Program-made: the position numbers and the translations under genes
Notes under the pieces: model-generated
Databases searched by the model: none
The model's input: the letters and a program-made list of their open reading frames with translations, nothing else
Told to the model about the DNA's origin: nothing
Assembly (NCBI GenBank): GCA_016281915.1
Contig: JAEEJO010000050.1
Span: forward strand, 1 to 64,000
From: Clostridiales bacterium
Lineage (GTDB): Bacteria; Bacillota; Clostridia; Oscillospirales; UBA644
Direction: 5' to 3'
Length of the DNA stretch: 64,000 nt
Shown: positions 16,598 through 25,099 of the stretch, one piece after another
Numbering within the stretch: the first letter of the stretch is position 1
Layout of the letters: each line of letters starts with the position of its first letter

Positions 16598-16766
16598 AAG
16601 CAAGGCGGACAGTTCGATAAACGCCTTTGCCGGGAATCGTTTTTAATCCCGCTCGTTATTTTTTAACTGTGTGTGAATATCCTTCATGGCGTAACGCCGC
16701 AGAGGAACAAATAGATTTAATCATGAAAGGAATGCGGAGCTGAATATTGCTCTGCTGGTAAAAACA
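16598..16766. other. Leader before the clostripain gene
   Basis: With the remnant above, this makes about 395 bp without an intact gene. It holds an 11-bp palindrome GGCGTAACGCC near 16690 and a GGAG 6 nt before an ATT codon in frame with the protease. I see no clear promoter. Confidence 0.5.
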
Positions 16767-19238
16767 ATGGATAATCGTCCGACCGGAAGAAAGCGCAACG
16801 TATCAGGCAGCGCCTCCGGAGTAAACAGAAAAGGTTCCGGATTAGGAACAGGAAGAGTCGGAAGAACGGATTATTCCGGCAAAAATACATCTGCGGGAAA
16901 CGGACAGCAGTCCTCACCTTTTTCAGCGAACAACACAGGCAGCAACAGAGGATCGTCACAAAGAGTTACAAGGGCGGGACTGAACCTCGGCAAAGGCTCG
17001 ATCGTTGTGATAATCGTTGTGATAGCGGCATATCTCCTTTTGAAAAACTGCGGCGGGGTCGACCTGCTTGGCGGCCTTGGAAATATCGGAGAGCTTGCCG
17101 GAGGTTCGGACGTTGCTCAGGGCGGAGATCTTTTTGGCAATATTGACCTCACCTCGCTTCTTTATCAGAGCACCGGAGCATCTCAATCTGCTCAGAACAC
17201 TGTTACGGATACCGGTTCATCTGCATGGAACAGCTCTCAGAACAACGCAGGCAGCGTGAATACATCCGTATCTTCCGGTGTTCGCGATAAATATACTGAA
17301 ATATTGGGCAACGGCAACGACGTTGTTACGCTTATGATGTATATGTGCGGAACAGACCTTGAGTCTAAATACGCTATGGCATCAAAAGATATCCAGGAAA
17401 TGTGCGCAAGCACGCTCTCAGATAACCTCAACGTGATCATTTACACAGGTGGAACGAAAACGTGGCAGAATTCCGTGATCAGCAATTCCAAAAACCAGAT
17501 ATACCGTGTTGTAAACAACGGACTTCAGAAAATCGAGGACAATATGGGCAACGGCTCGATGGCAAGTCCCGATACGCTTGAATCATTTGTGAAATACTGT
17601 GCGAAGGCCTTCCCCGCAAACAGATATCAGCTTATCATGTGGGACCACGGCGGAGGAACTGTTTCCGGTGTATGCTTTGACGAAAAAGCAACCACAAAAC
17701 AGGCGATGTCGCTTACCGGTATTCAGAGCGCACTGAGAAAAGCCGGTGTTAAGTTTGATTTCATCGGTTTTGACGCATGCCTTATGGGAACGCTCGAAAC
17801 AGGCACGATGCTCAGTGAGTTTGCGGACTATATGATAGCTTCCGAAGAGACTGAACCCGGCATAGGCTGGTATTATACAAACTGGCTTACAGCGCTTTCA
17901 CGAAACACTTCGGCATCAACGCTCGATATAGGCAAAACCATCATTGACGACTTTATTACGCAGTGCGACCGCAGCTGCAGAGGTCAGAAAACCACGCTTT
18001 CGCTTACCGATCTTGCAGAGCTTGAAGCAGCTGTTCCGCAACCGCTTTCAACATTCTCCGAAAAGCTCACAAAAGAGATAAAGAGCGGTAATTATTCCGA
18101 AATATCCAAAGCGAGAGCAACGTCAAGAGAATTTTCAAAAAACAAGATAGACCAGGTCGACCTCGTTCATTTCGCTCTGAACACCAACACATCAGAAGGC
18201 AAAGCTCTTGCCGATAAACTGCTCGGCGCGATAAAGTATAACAGAACGTCCGCAGAAATGACTAACGCATACGGCCTTTCCGTTTACTTCCCCTATCAGA
18301 GAACCTCTTACGTTGACAGCGCAGTTAACACAAACTCAAAGATAGGCATGTCCGACAGTTATTCAGCTTGCATCAAGCAGTTTGCTTCGCTTGAAGTAAG
18401 CGGTCAGGCGGCAACCGGCGGAACATCAAATCCGCTTTCGAGCCTCAGCGGATCGTTTACAGGCTCATCATCATCGCTCTCAACTATCGGTTCGCTTCTG
18501 GGAAGCTTTCTTGGCGGCGATTACGGAGTTGTAGATGGTCTTTCGAATCTCAACATTGGCTTCCTTTCTGACAGAGCAATGTCCGATGACGACACGGTGA
18601 AGTATATTTCCGACAACTATCTTGACACCACGTATCTCAAGTGGAAGGAAAACAGTGAAGGAAAGCTTGCGATCGGTCTGGCCGATGAAAAGCAGTGGTC
18701 GCTTGTTAACGATATCGTGCTCAACACATTCTATGACGACGGCAGCGGATATATCGATATGGGTATGGACAATGTTGTCGAATTTGACAACGACGGATAC
18801 CTGCTTGCGCCCGAAGGCAAGTATTGCATGGCGGTAAACGGAAATCCTGTGGCTTACTATTATGAAAGCACGCAGAACGGCGTTATTTACGGTTATATCC
18901 CTGCAATCCTCAACGGTGAGAAGGTTGAACTTCTTGTTCAGTTTGCAGATGACAAGGGTGTTATAACGGGCGCGAACACCGTTTACGACGACGTTGAAGT
19001 TGAGGCGAAAAACATATTTGAGATAAACGAAGGTGACACTCTGATATTCACCGCAGATTATTATTCTTATAAAAATGAATTTGTAGACGCATACCCGATA
19101 AGCGATCCGATCACCGTTCCTGCATCGGGTCTGACTGTTTCGGATATCGTACTGGATGACGGAGAGATGGTTTACACCTACAGATTCACCGATATTTACG
19201 GTCAGAATTACTGGACGGAGTCGGTTGTAGCGGAATAA
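16767..19238 (+). CDS. Clostripain-family (peptidase C11) membrane-anchored cysteine protease
   Basis: The protein is 823 aa. It has a basic Gly/Ser/Asn-rich cytoplasmic N-terminus of about 70 residues and one transmembrane helix (SIVVIIVVIAAYLLL). A Ser/Asn-rich linker to about 180 follows. The C11 caspase-fold domain comes next: VVTLMMYMCGTDLES, catalytic His in LIMWDHGGGTVSG, catalytic Cys in FDFIGFDACLMG. A beta-rich C-terminal third of about 250 residues probably folds as sandwich domains. Clostripains cleave after Arg/Lys; this one would act outside the cell while tethered. ATG 16767 has no good ribosome binding site, so a rare upstream start is possible. It leads a run with the antiporter and MgtC genes. 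Confidence 0.88.
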   Translation: MDNRPTGRKRNVSGSASGVNRKGSGLGTGRVGRTDYSGKNTSAGNGQQSSPFSANNTGSNRGSSQRVTRAGLNLGKGSIVVIIVVIAAYLLLKNCGGVDLLGGLGNIGELAGGSDVAQGGDLFGNIDLTSLLYQSTGASQSAQNTVTDTGSSAWNSSQNNAGSVNTSVSSGVRDKYTEILGNGNDVVTLMMYMCGTDLESKYAMASKDIQEMCASTLSDNLNVIIYTGGTKTWQNSVISNSKNQIYRVVNNGLQKIEDNMGNGSMASPDTLESFVKYCAKAFPANRYQLIMWDHGGGTVSGVCFDEKATTKQAMSLTGIQSALRKAGVKFDFIGFDACLMGTLETGTMLSEFADYMIASEETEPGIGWYYTNWLTALSRNTSASTLDIGKTIIDDFITQCDRSCRGQKTTLSLTDLAELEAAVPQPLSTFSEKLTKEIKSGNYSEISKARATSREFSKNKIDQVDLVHFALNTNTSEGKALADKLLGAIKYNRTSAEMTNAYGLSVYFPYQRTSYVDSAVNTNSKIGMSDSYSACIKQFASLEVSGQAATGGTSNPLSSLSGSFTGSSSSLSTIGSLLGSFLGGDYGVVDGLSNLNIGFLSDRAMSDDDTVKYISDNYLDTTYLKWKENSEGKLAIGLADEKQWSLVNDIVLNTFYDDGSGYIDMGMDNVVEFDNDGYLLAPEGKYCMAVNGNPVAYYYESTQNGVIYGYIPAILNGEKVELLVQFADDKGVITGANTVYDDVEVEAKNIFEINEGDTLIFTADYYSYKNEFVDAYPISDPITVPASGLTVSDIVLDDGEMVYTYRFTDIYGQNYWTESVVAE

Positions 19239-19280
19239 CAAAACAGTATAAAGATCATAAAACGGAAAGGGGAAATTGTT

Positions 19281-20720
19281 ATGCTTAACGACATATACGG
19301 CGATCTGCCTCCTGTCGCTATAACGATAATCTCCCTTTCCGTTATGCTTCTGGGCGGATTTTTGCTGTCACGGTTAACAAAACTTCTGCGTTTGCCTAAC
19401 GTTACGGCGTATATCGTTACGGGAATAATACTGGGACCTTTCTGCCTGAACCTTATTCCTGGATCGATACTTGTTCACACGGAATTTCTGCCCGATATTG
19501 CGCTTGCATTCATTGCTTTCAGCACGGGAGAGTTTTTCAGACTGAAAACGTTGAAAAAGAACGGCTTGAAGGTGGTTGTGATAACTGTTTTCGAGTCGCT
19601 TGCAGCATCGCTTTTTGTATTTGTTCTGACATGTTTCGTTCTTCGCCTTGATTTCGCGTTTTCGCTCATCCTTTCCGCTCTTGCGGCAGCCACCGCACCT
19701 GCGTCAACGCTTATGACGATACGTCAGACCGGAGCAAAAGGAGAATTTGTGGATACGCTTCTTCAGGTAGTTGCACTTGACGATATCGTAGGTCTTGCAG
19801 CATATTCAGTGGCGATCTCGGTGGCGATAGCGTCGTTTTCACAGACCGGCATAGATGCGGGCGGAATTCTTCTTCCGATTGCGATAAATCTTGCCGTGAT
19901 CCTTCTCGGTGCGGTTTTCGGACTGATAATGAAGATAGTGATATCAAAGAGCAATTCGTCTGATAACCGTCTTATCATAGCTCTGTCGCTGATCTTTGCC
20001 TTTTGCGGGATATGCGCCGTAACGGAGGTCTCCCCCCTGCTCGGCTGTATGTCCATGGGTATGGTATATATAAACGTTTCCGAAGACGACAAGCTTTTTA
20101 AGCAGCTCAACTATTTCAGTCCGCCGATACTTCTTCTGTTTTTTGTAAGAAGCGGCGTATCGTTTGATCTGAATGCGCTGATAAGTCCTTCCGGAGCGAT
20201 AGGCAGCGTATCGCTGCTTACTATCGGGATCCTTTATTTTTTCATAAGAATTCTCGGCAAATACGGCGGCGCATTTTTAGGGGCGCTTATAACGGGAAAG
20301 AGTAATGAAATAAGGAACTTTCTCGGTCTTGCGCTGATACCGCAGGCAGGTGTTGCGATAGGTCTTGCGGCTCTCGGGGCGCGGACGCTTTCGCTTTCAG
20401 GATATGCGGAACTCGGCAACGCTTTGCAGACGATAATTCTGTCTTCAAGCGTTCTTTACGAGCTTATCGGTCCTGCATGCGCAAAGCTGTCGCTTTATCT
20501 GTCCCACTCTTATTCAAACAAGCTCGAAGCTGCCGTGCCGATGGACGAGAAAGAAATATCGGAGAAAAACGAAGTGGAACTGCTTATTGCGCGCATAGAA
20601 AAGATCAGAAAAGAGCTTCCGGAGGAAAATCCTTCGGAAAAGGCATTCAACGAAGCGGCGGAAAGCTACGATATTTACTATCCCAACAATCAGCGTAAAT
20701 TCGGAAATAAAAGGAGATAA
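19281..20720 (+). CDS. CPA2-family cation/proton antiporter
   Basis: This 479-aa protein has about 12-13 hydrophobic helices and a hydrophilic C-terminal tail of about 65 residues. The N-terminal helix pattern (GFLLSRLTKLLRLPNVTAYIV, GIILGPF) is typical of Na+/H+ or K+/H+ exchangers of the KefB/NapA type. LALIPQAGVAIGLAALG is the conserved late-helix segment. The tail has no full RCK/TrkA domain. It probably exchanges Na+ or K+ for protons across the cytoplasmic membrane. SD GGAAAGGGG. It is 5 nt upstream of an MgtC-like gene and probably cotranscribed with it. Confidence 0.85.
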   Translation: MLNDIYGDLPPVAITIISLSVMLLGGFLLSRLTKLLRLPNVTAYIVTGIILGPFCLNLIPGSILVHTEFLPDIALAFIAFSTGEFFRLKTLKKNGLKVVVITVFESLAASLFVFVLTCFVLRLDFAFSLILSALAAATAPASTLMTIRQTGAKGEFVDTLLQVVALDDIVGLAAYSVAISVAIASFSQTGIDAGGILLPIAINLAVILLGAVFGLIMKIVISKSNSSDNRLIIALSLIFAFCGICAVTEVSPLLGCMSMGMVYINVSEDDKLFKQLNYFSPPILLLFFVRSGVSFDLNALISPSGAIGSVSLLTIGILYFFIRILGKYGGAFLGALITGKSNEIRNFLGLALIPQAGVAIGLAALGARTLSLSGYAELGNALQTIILSSSVLYELIGPACAKLSLYLSHSYSNKLEAAVPMDEKEISEKNEVELLIARIEKIRKELPEENPSEKAFNEAAESYDIYYPNNQRKFGNKRR

Positions 20721-20725
20721 ACGAT

Positions 20726-21442
20726 ATGGATATAATAGGAAATCTGCTTGGAGCGTGGGCGGAAGAGATAAATATATGGTCGGTACTTTTCCGCATAGCA
20801 GTATCGCTGTTATTTGCGGCAATAATCGGATGCGAACGGTCAAGCAAACGTCATTCGGCAGGACTTCGAACGTTTATCGTTATAGCCATCGGCACCACAT
20901 TTGCGATGCTGACTGATATGTTTATTTTTGAGAAAACGCAGAGCGGTTTATTCATCCTTTCAGGGGCTTCCGTCATCGCTACCGCGCTCATCACGTCAAA
21001 TTCCATTCTTTTCAGCTCTCGAAATCAGATAAGAGGTCTGACCACCTCTGCAGGGCTGTGGGCGGTAGGGCTTCTCGGTCTTGCCGTAGGCGCCGGATTT
21101 TATACGGTCGGTCTTCTGGGATTTATAGCAGTGCTTGTAAGCCTTGCTTTCTTTAACGGAATGGAAAAATATCTGAAAAACCGATCGAATCATTTTGAAA
21201 TTCACCTTGAACTCACAAGCAGCACCTATCTGAAAGAATTCATTGCAACCGTCCGCAAGCTCGGGCTGATAATAGATGACGTTGAGTTCAATCCCGCATA
21301 CGTCAATTCGGGACTGAGCGTTTACACTATATCGCTCACCGTTGCAAGCCCCGAACTGAAAAAATATAAAACGCATAAAGAAATAATCGAGGCATTGTCT
21401 TCAATCGATTACGTTTACGATATCGAAGAGCTGAGCGTCTAA
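20726..21442 (+). CDS. MgtC/SapB family membrane protein
   Basis: The protein is 238 aa. It has four to five N-terminal transmembrane helices with the family motif IIGCERSSKRHSAGLRTF (the conserved ER...H.AGLRT) and GLTTSAGLWAVGLLGLAVGAG. A C-terminal cytoplasmic ACT-like domain of about 85 residues follows (HFEIHLELTSSTYLKEFIATV). MgtC proteins help cells survive low Mg2+ or act on ATP synthase; the biochemical role in Firmicutes is unclear. Pairing with an antiporter suggests an ion-homeostasis operon. A strong terminator follows directly. Confidence 0.88.
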   Translation: MDIIGNLLGAWAEEINIWSVLFRIAVSLLFAAIIGCERSSKRHSAGLRTFIVIAIGTTFAMLTDMFIFEKTQSGLFILSGASVIATALITSNSILFSSRNQIRGLTTSAGLWAVGLLGLAVGAGFYTVGLLGFIAVLVSLAFFNGMEKYLKNRSNHFEIHLELTSSTYLKEFIATVRKLGLIIDDVEFNPAYVNSGLSVYTISLTVASPELKKYKTHKEIIEALSSIDYVYDIEELSV

Positions 21443-21450
21443 GAAGAACG

Positions 21451-21492
21451 AAAAAAGAGATCCTGTATGAAGATCATACAGGATCATTTTTT
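21451..21492. terminator. Bidirectional intrinsic terminator
   Basis: A 12-bp perfect stem GATCCTGTATGA / TCATACAGGATC (21459-21485) with a 3-nt loop has A6 before it and T7 after it. It lies between convergent mgtC-like (+) and glycosidase-like (-) genes. Confidence 0.9.
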
Positions 21493-21506
21493 TATTCACA
21501 TTTTTT

Positions 21507-22781
21507 TTACGCCAGACATTCCGCGGTCTTTCCGTTTTCGACAGTTACGGTTTTTGTTCCGGACGGGAATTCGGCGATCCATGTCAGATCATATCCCGAA
21601 CGGTTGGTAATAACCGTTTTTTTCTTCTCCTCATGGCATACATCAACGGTTCCGTTCCAAAGCGGGAAACCTGTTACGCACGACGTTTCGGCACAGGCAG
21701 AGCGTGTTTTGAGGATACGTCCGTCAAAGTCTGCCCCTATACCCATATAGCCGCATAAAAGAGCTTCTATGACTGCATATGAAACCTCGGGGTATTCTCT
21801 TCTCTTATAGTTTTCATCTGTCATTTTGAGCCACACATGCATCGCTTCGTCATCTCTGCCGTATTTCCATAAAAGCATCGGAATATAAGAACGGATCTCA
21901 ACGTTCATGGAGTCTTCCAATTCCATAAGAGCTCTGAACTGTCTTTCTATCTGACTGCTGTCAGTGATTATTCCCGTTCTGAGCGGAGTCATAAGGTTAT
22001 TGTCGCTCCGTTTCGGATTGAACGAACCGTCGCCGTTACGGAATTCAAAGAAACGCTGCTCTTCGCTGCCCCACCATTCATTATTAAAAATATCATGAAG
22101 GCGTTCTGCTTTCTTCAGGCATTCCCCAGCTTTTTCATGATCATTTTTCATAAGGAACATACGCGCACCGGCTTTGAAAGCGCTGTATTCGAGAGAGAGA
22201 GCATCTGCTGCACACGCATAGCCCGTCGTTCCTGCTTCCTCATATGAGGCTACGCCGCGCCTTCCGTCGCTGTCCACACGATCAACAATGCCGTCCCCGT
22301 CGCGGTCCCACTTCGGGATATATTTTTCCAAAGTAATTCTGAAAAAGTTCTCGATAGACGGAGAGAGAAGATAACTGCTGTCTCCCGTAAGATCGTAAAG
22401 GCGGGATGCTGTATCCATGATGTCGAAATTTGACGGCAGATTATACCAGAAGTCCGAGTCATTTGTATAATCAACGGGCGTAGGTTTCCCTTCAAACGTG
22501 ATTTCCCAGAATGTGCACCAGTCTTTAGATTCACTCACTCCGTCTGTAAAGGCACGCATCATGTTTCTGTTATGTTCGGCAAGCCCGAGACAGTTAGCTC
22601 CGACAGACTGGTGAGAAAAGTCTCTCATGCAAAAAGAGTCTCTGCCGGGAAGCGTTGCTTCATAGCACGGACCTACTGCGGCGTCATCACGGACGAACTC
22701 TTCCGCCTGTGCCTTTGCCCATTCGAATCCTTTGCAAAGTCTTTTGTTATCCGATGTGAATTTTGCGGGTTGTCTGCTCAC
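21507..22781 (-). CDS. Six-hairpin (alpha/alpha)6-barrel glycosidase-like protein
   Basis: This 424-aa protein lacks a signal peptide. It has the alternating helices of (alpha/alpha)6 glycosidases, with GRDSFCMRDFSHQSVGANCL and FWYNLPSNFDIMDTASRLYDL. It also has an acidic loop (WDRDGDGIVDRVDSDG) that may bind calcium, and VSYAVIEALLCGYMGIG near the end. A small beta domain closes it (NRSGYDLTWIAEFPSGTKTV). It resembles GH78, GH15 or debranching-enzyme-like catalytic domains, but I cannot fix the family or linkage. The candidate acid is the Glu of YEEAGTTG. It is downstream of the SDR (40 nt gap), probably in the same transcript. Confidence 0.72.
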   Translation of the reverse strand: MSRQPAKFTSDNKRLCKGFEWAKAQAEEFVRDDAAVGPCYEATLPGRDSFCMRDFSHQSVGANCLGLAEHNRNMMRAFTDGVSESKDWCTFWEITFEGKPTPVDYTNDSDFWYNLPSNFDIMDTASRLYDLTGDSSYLLSPSIENFFRITLEKYIPKWDRDGDGIVDRVDSDGRRGVASYEEAGTTGYACAADALSLEYSAFKAGARMFLMKNDHEKAGECLKKAERLHDIFNNEWWGSEEQRFFEFRNGDGSFNPKRSDNNLMTPLRTGIITDSSQIERQFRALMELEDSMNVEIRSYIPMLLWKYGRDDEAMHVWLKMTDENYKRREYPEVSYAVIEALLCGYMGIGADFDGRILKTRSACAETSCVTGFPLWNGTVDVCHEEKKKTVITNRSGYDLTWIAEFPSGTKTVTVENGKTAECLA

Positions 22782-22821
22782 GTTAACGATACCCCCGATT
22801 TATCATTTTTTTGTTAAGTAT

Positions 22822-23640
22822 TCAGCGCTGTTCTGGATTTTTATCGGAACTTCCGAGAATTTTACGGATAATATAAAATCTCATTCCCGACGGCAGCGCG
22901 TCAAAGAGGATAAGAAGGGCGTTTCGGTTAAGGGAATATGCGAATCTCGGATTTTTTGATTCAAGCACGGTCAGTATCTTTTTTGCTATCATCACAGGTG
23001 AAATTCGCCGAGATTCAACGCTATCAACGATCTTCCCGAACCTTTCCGCATTATACTTGTAGCGTTCCGTTTTTGCACAAAAAGCGTTCAGCTGTTTTAC
23101 CGATTCATCAAGCATTCCGGTATCCACCGCGCCTGCGCGCAGAACGGATACTTTTATCCCGTCAAGCTGAAGCTCCATACGAAGAGAATATGCATATTTA
23201 TCGAGAGCTGCTTTTGTTATTCCGTATATTCCGGTGAAAGGAAGCGGGGCGCGAGGCGCAAGTTCGCTTGTGACGATGATAACCGAAGATCCTTTTTTAA
23301 GAAAAGGACGGAACACCTTGTTTATAATAAATGCGCCTCCGACGTTTATTCGGAATATCTTTTCAAAGTCTGCGGCAGGCATTTCAACTAGAGAATCGAG
23401 CATATAGATACCTGCAAGATGGACTATCCCGCAAAGCTCGTCTGTAACCGCGCGTATTTTTCGGGACAGATCGCAAACGCTTTGCTCATCCGTGATATCT
23501 GCCTGAATCGGAATTACGTTTTTCTGTTCCGCGCAGAGCGCTATATCTGACGCGAACACGGTATACCCGTTTGAGACCAGAGCATCAACGACCGCCTTTC
23601 CCATCCCACCGTTTGCTCCCGTAACGAGTATGTATTTCAT
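22822..23640 (-). CDS. Short-chain dehydrogenase/reductase
   Basis: The protein is 272 aa. The nucleotide-binding motif VTGANGGMGKAVVDAL is at residues 5-20 and the Asp after strand 2 (FASDIAL) suggests NAD preference. HLAGIY stands for NNAG, IIVTSELAPRA gives the catalytic Ser, and YGITKAALDKY gives the catalytic YxxxK. The C-terminus (FDALPSGMRFYIIRKIL) is hydrophobic and amphipathic, as in membrane-associated SDRs. The substrate is unknown. It leads a two-gene transcript with the glycosidase-like gene. Its promoter overlaps an 18-bp inverted repeat, which suggests repression by a dedicated regulator. Confidence 0.87.
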   Translation of the reverse strand: MKYILVTGANGGMGKAVVDALVSNGYTVFASDIALCAEQKNVIPIQADITDEQSVCDLSRKIRAVTDELCGIVHLAGIYMLDSLVEMPAADFEKIFRINVGGAFIINKVFRPFLKKGSSVIIVTSELAPRAPLPFTGIYGITKAALDKYAYSLRMELQLDGIKVSVLRAGAVDTGMLDESVKQLNAFCAKTERYKYNAERFGKIVDSVESRRISPVMIAKKILTVLESKNPRFAYSLNRNALLILFDALPSGMRFYIIRKILGSSDKNPEQR

Positions 23641-23729
23641 AAAATCGTTCCTTCCCGTTGAATGTGCCGCTTTTCAGGTCATGCACCTGTCTCATGGATT
23701 CAGCCCCGGACTGTTTCAGCCTTTCTTTT

Positions 23730-23758
23730 ATTATATCACAGATAAATATTGATGTCAA
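23730..23758 (-). promoter_or_regulatory. Consensus sigma-A promoter of the SDR-glycosidase operon
   Basis: On the minus strand TTGACA (23753-23758), 17 bp, TATAAT (23730-23735). Confidence 0.85.
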
Positions 23759-23783
23759 TATTCGATATTTCACGTTTACGTGA
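23745..23783. promoter_or_regulatory. Two inverted repeats over and upstream of the SDR -35 (candidate operators)
   Basis: AATATTGA-TG-TCAATATT (23745-23762) is a perfect 18-bp inverted repeat covering the -35 box. TCACGT-TT-ACGTGA (23770-23783) is a perfect 14-bp one just upstream. Confidence 0.55.
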
Positions 23784-23856
23784 TCATACAAAACAATGAC
23801 GAATTGCATTATAATGCCGCTGATCCGAGAAATTCCGTACAGACGCGCGCTCATAA

Positions 23857-23895
23857 TAAAAAAAAGCGGAGAAGCCGTAATGACTTCTCCGTTTT
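23857..23895. terminator. Intrinsic terminator of the oxidoreductase-sulfatase-isomerase operon
   Basis: The stem CGGAGAAG / CTTCTCCG with a 9-nt loop is followed on the minus strand by CTTTTTTTT and on the plus strand by TTTTC. It lies 18 nt beyond the stop of the 23910 gene. Confidence 0.82.
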
Positions 23896-23909
23896 CAACA
23901 ATAATAAAC

Positions 23910-24983
23910 TTAAAGAACGATGCCGTGAGCGTGAACATTGGGAAGCGGATTGACGCGAACGAGTGCGCCGCCGTTTTCGTAAGAATCAATGACCGCGAAA
24001 GTATATTCAAGAGTTGCAAGAGCATCTCTGCCCGAAGCTCTGATAAGCTCTCTGGGAACCTTGTTTGTGATATCTTCGAGGAATGCATGGATTCTGTTCG
24101 GGAACGTTGAGCCGAAGTCTGTAATACCGGTATTGGTAACTACGGGCTCCTGACCGGCGGTCCAGTAAGTGAGTTTTTCAACGCAGTTTTCAATGCAGAA
24201 CGTGCCGCGCGTTCCTGCCATTTCAAAGCACCACCATCCGCCAAGACCGAAGGATGCGTCGCCGCGCTGGGAGATGATATATCCTGCGGAGCCGTTCTCA
24301 AAGCGCATATGGATAGATGCGATCGAGAGCATAAGGTCGTCTGCTGATTTTCTTACGCCGGGCTTATTCATGAACGCCTGGATATGGGTGATATCACCGC
24401 CGAAACGGCGCATTACCGAGAACGGATGAGCAAGGAAAGCCTTGAGGTGAGAATAAGGACGCTGCCATCTGCCCGTAGAAGCTCCGCCGTAGCCCATTTC
24501 GCTGCCGTTGAAGCCCATTTTCTGCATCAGGTATACAGGCTCGCCTATTTTCTTGTCAGCTATGAGCTGAAGCGCCTGTTCTGCGGGTTTTGTAAAGTAG
24601 TGATTGAGGTTGCAGCCGAGATAAACGTTTTGTTCCGCTGCAAATTTAACCATTTCGCGAGCTTCGCGAACATCGTTTGAGATCGGTTTTTCAACAAGAA
24701 CGTTTTTGCCTGCCGCGAGCGCTTCCATAGCCGGTTCATAGTGCCACGATCCGTTTTCGTAACCTGAAGTGGTAACGTCTACGATATCGAGCTCAGGATG
24801 CGCCTTAAGCATTTCTTTGAGTGAGTAAAAAGCCTCTACACCGAATTCCTCTGCTGCCTGATCTGCTTTTTCTTTTATGATATCGCAGACCGCGATAAGC
24901 TCGGCGAGAGAATCGTTTTTGTAGCATCTGCAGTGGGTATGGCCTATTCCGCCCATACCTACAACGCCAACTTTAAGTGCCAT
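23910..24983 (-). CDS. Gfo/Idh/MocA family oxidoreductase (copy 1)
   Basis: The protein is 357 aa. The N-terminal Rossmann motif is VGVVGMGGIGHTHCRCY. NVLVEKPISNDVREA is the family EKP motif with the catalytic Lys, and GCNLNHYF follows in the NRF position. The C-terminal beta-sheet domain carries SHLKAFLAHPFSVMRRFGGD with the conserved H..D/H region. Members reduce or oxidise sugars, inositols or amino sugars with NAD(P). It is the last of four genes running from the isomerase at 28367. SD is GGAGGT. A paralogue precedes it with about 115 bp between, which contain a GTGGCGG hairpin. Confidence 0.88.
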   Translation of the reverse strand: MALKVGVVGMGGIGHTHCRCYKNDSLAELIAVCDIIKEKADQAAEEFGVEAFYSLKEMLKAHPELDIVDVTTSGYENGSWHYEPAMEALAAGKNVLVEKPISNDVREAREMVKFAAEQNVYLGCNLNHYFTKPAEQALQLIADKKIGEPVYLMQKMGFNGSEMGYGGASTGRWQRPYSHLKAFLAHPFSVMRRFGGDITHIQAFMNKPGVRKSADDLMLSIASIHMRFENGSAGYIISQRGDASFGLGGWWCFEMAGTRGTFCIENCVEKLTYWTAGQEPVVTNTGITDFGSTFPNRIHAFLEDITNKVPRELIRASGRDALATLEYTFAVIDSYENGGALVRVNPLPNVHAHGIVL

Positions 24984-25025
24984 CTTTTACCTCCGATGTT
25001 ATAATTATTCTTTCTTTCACTGTTG

Positions 25026-25047
25026 TGGCGGTGTCGTTCCCGCCACT
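25026..25047. other. Intergenic hairpin between the two Gfo/Idh/MocA genes
   Basis: GTGGCGG-TGTCGTTC-CCGCCAC is a perfect 7-bp stem without a T run. It may be an mRNA processing or stability element. Confidence 0.4.
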
Positions 25048-25099
25048 GTTTAAACTGTCTGAAAAAGTTTGCTGAACACGTTTTCGATCACAGGTAACG

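Noticed and set aside
18480-19241. 253-aa minus-strand ORF antisense to the clostripain gene
   Set aside because: Shadow of the protease coding strand with no promoter or SD; residue composition (rich in I, V, R, N) is typical of antisense frames.
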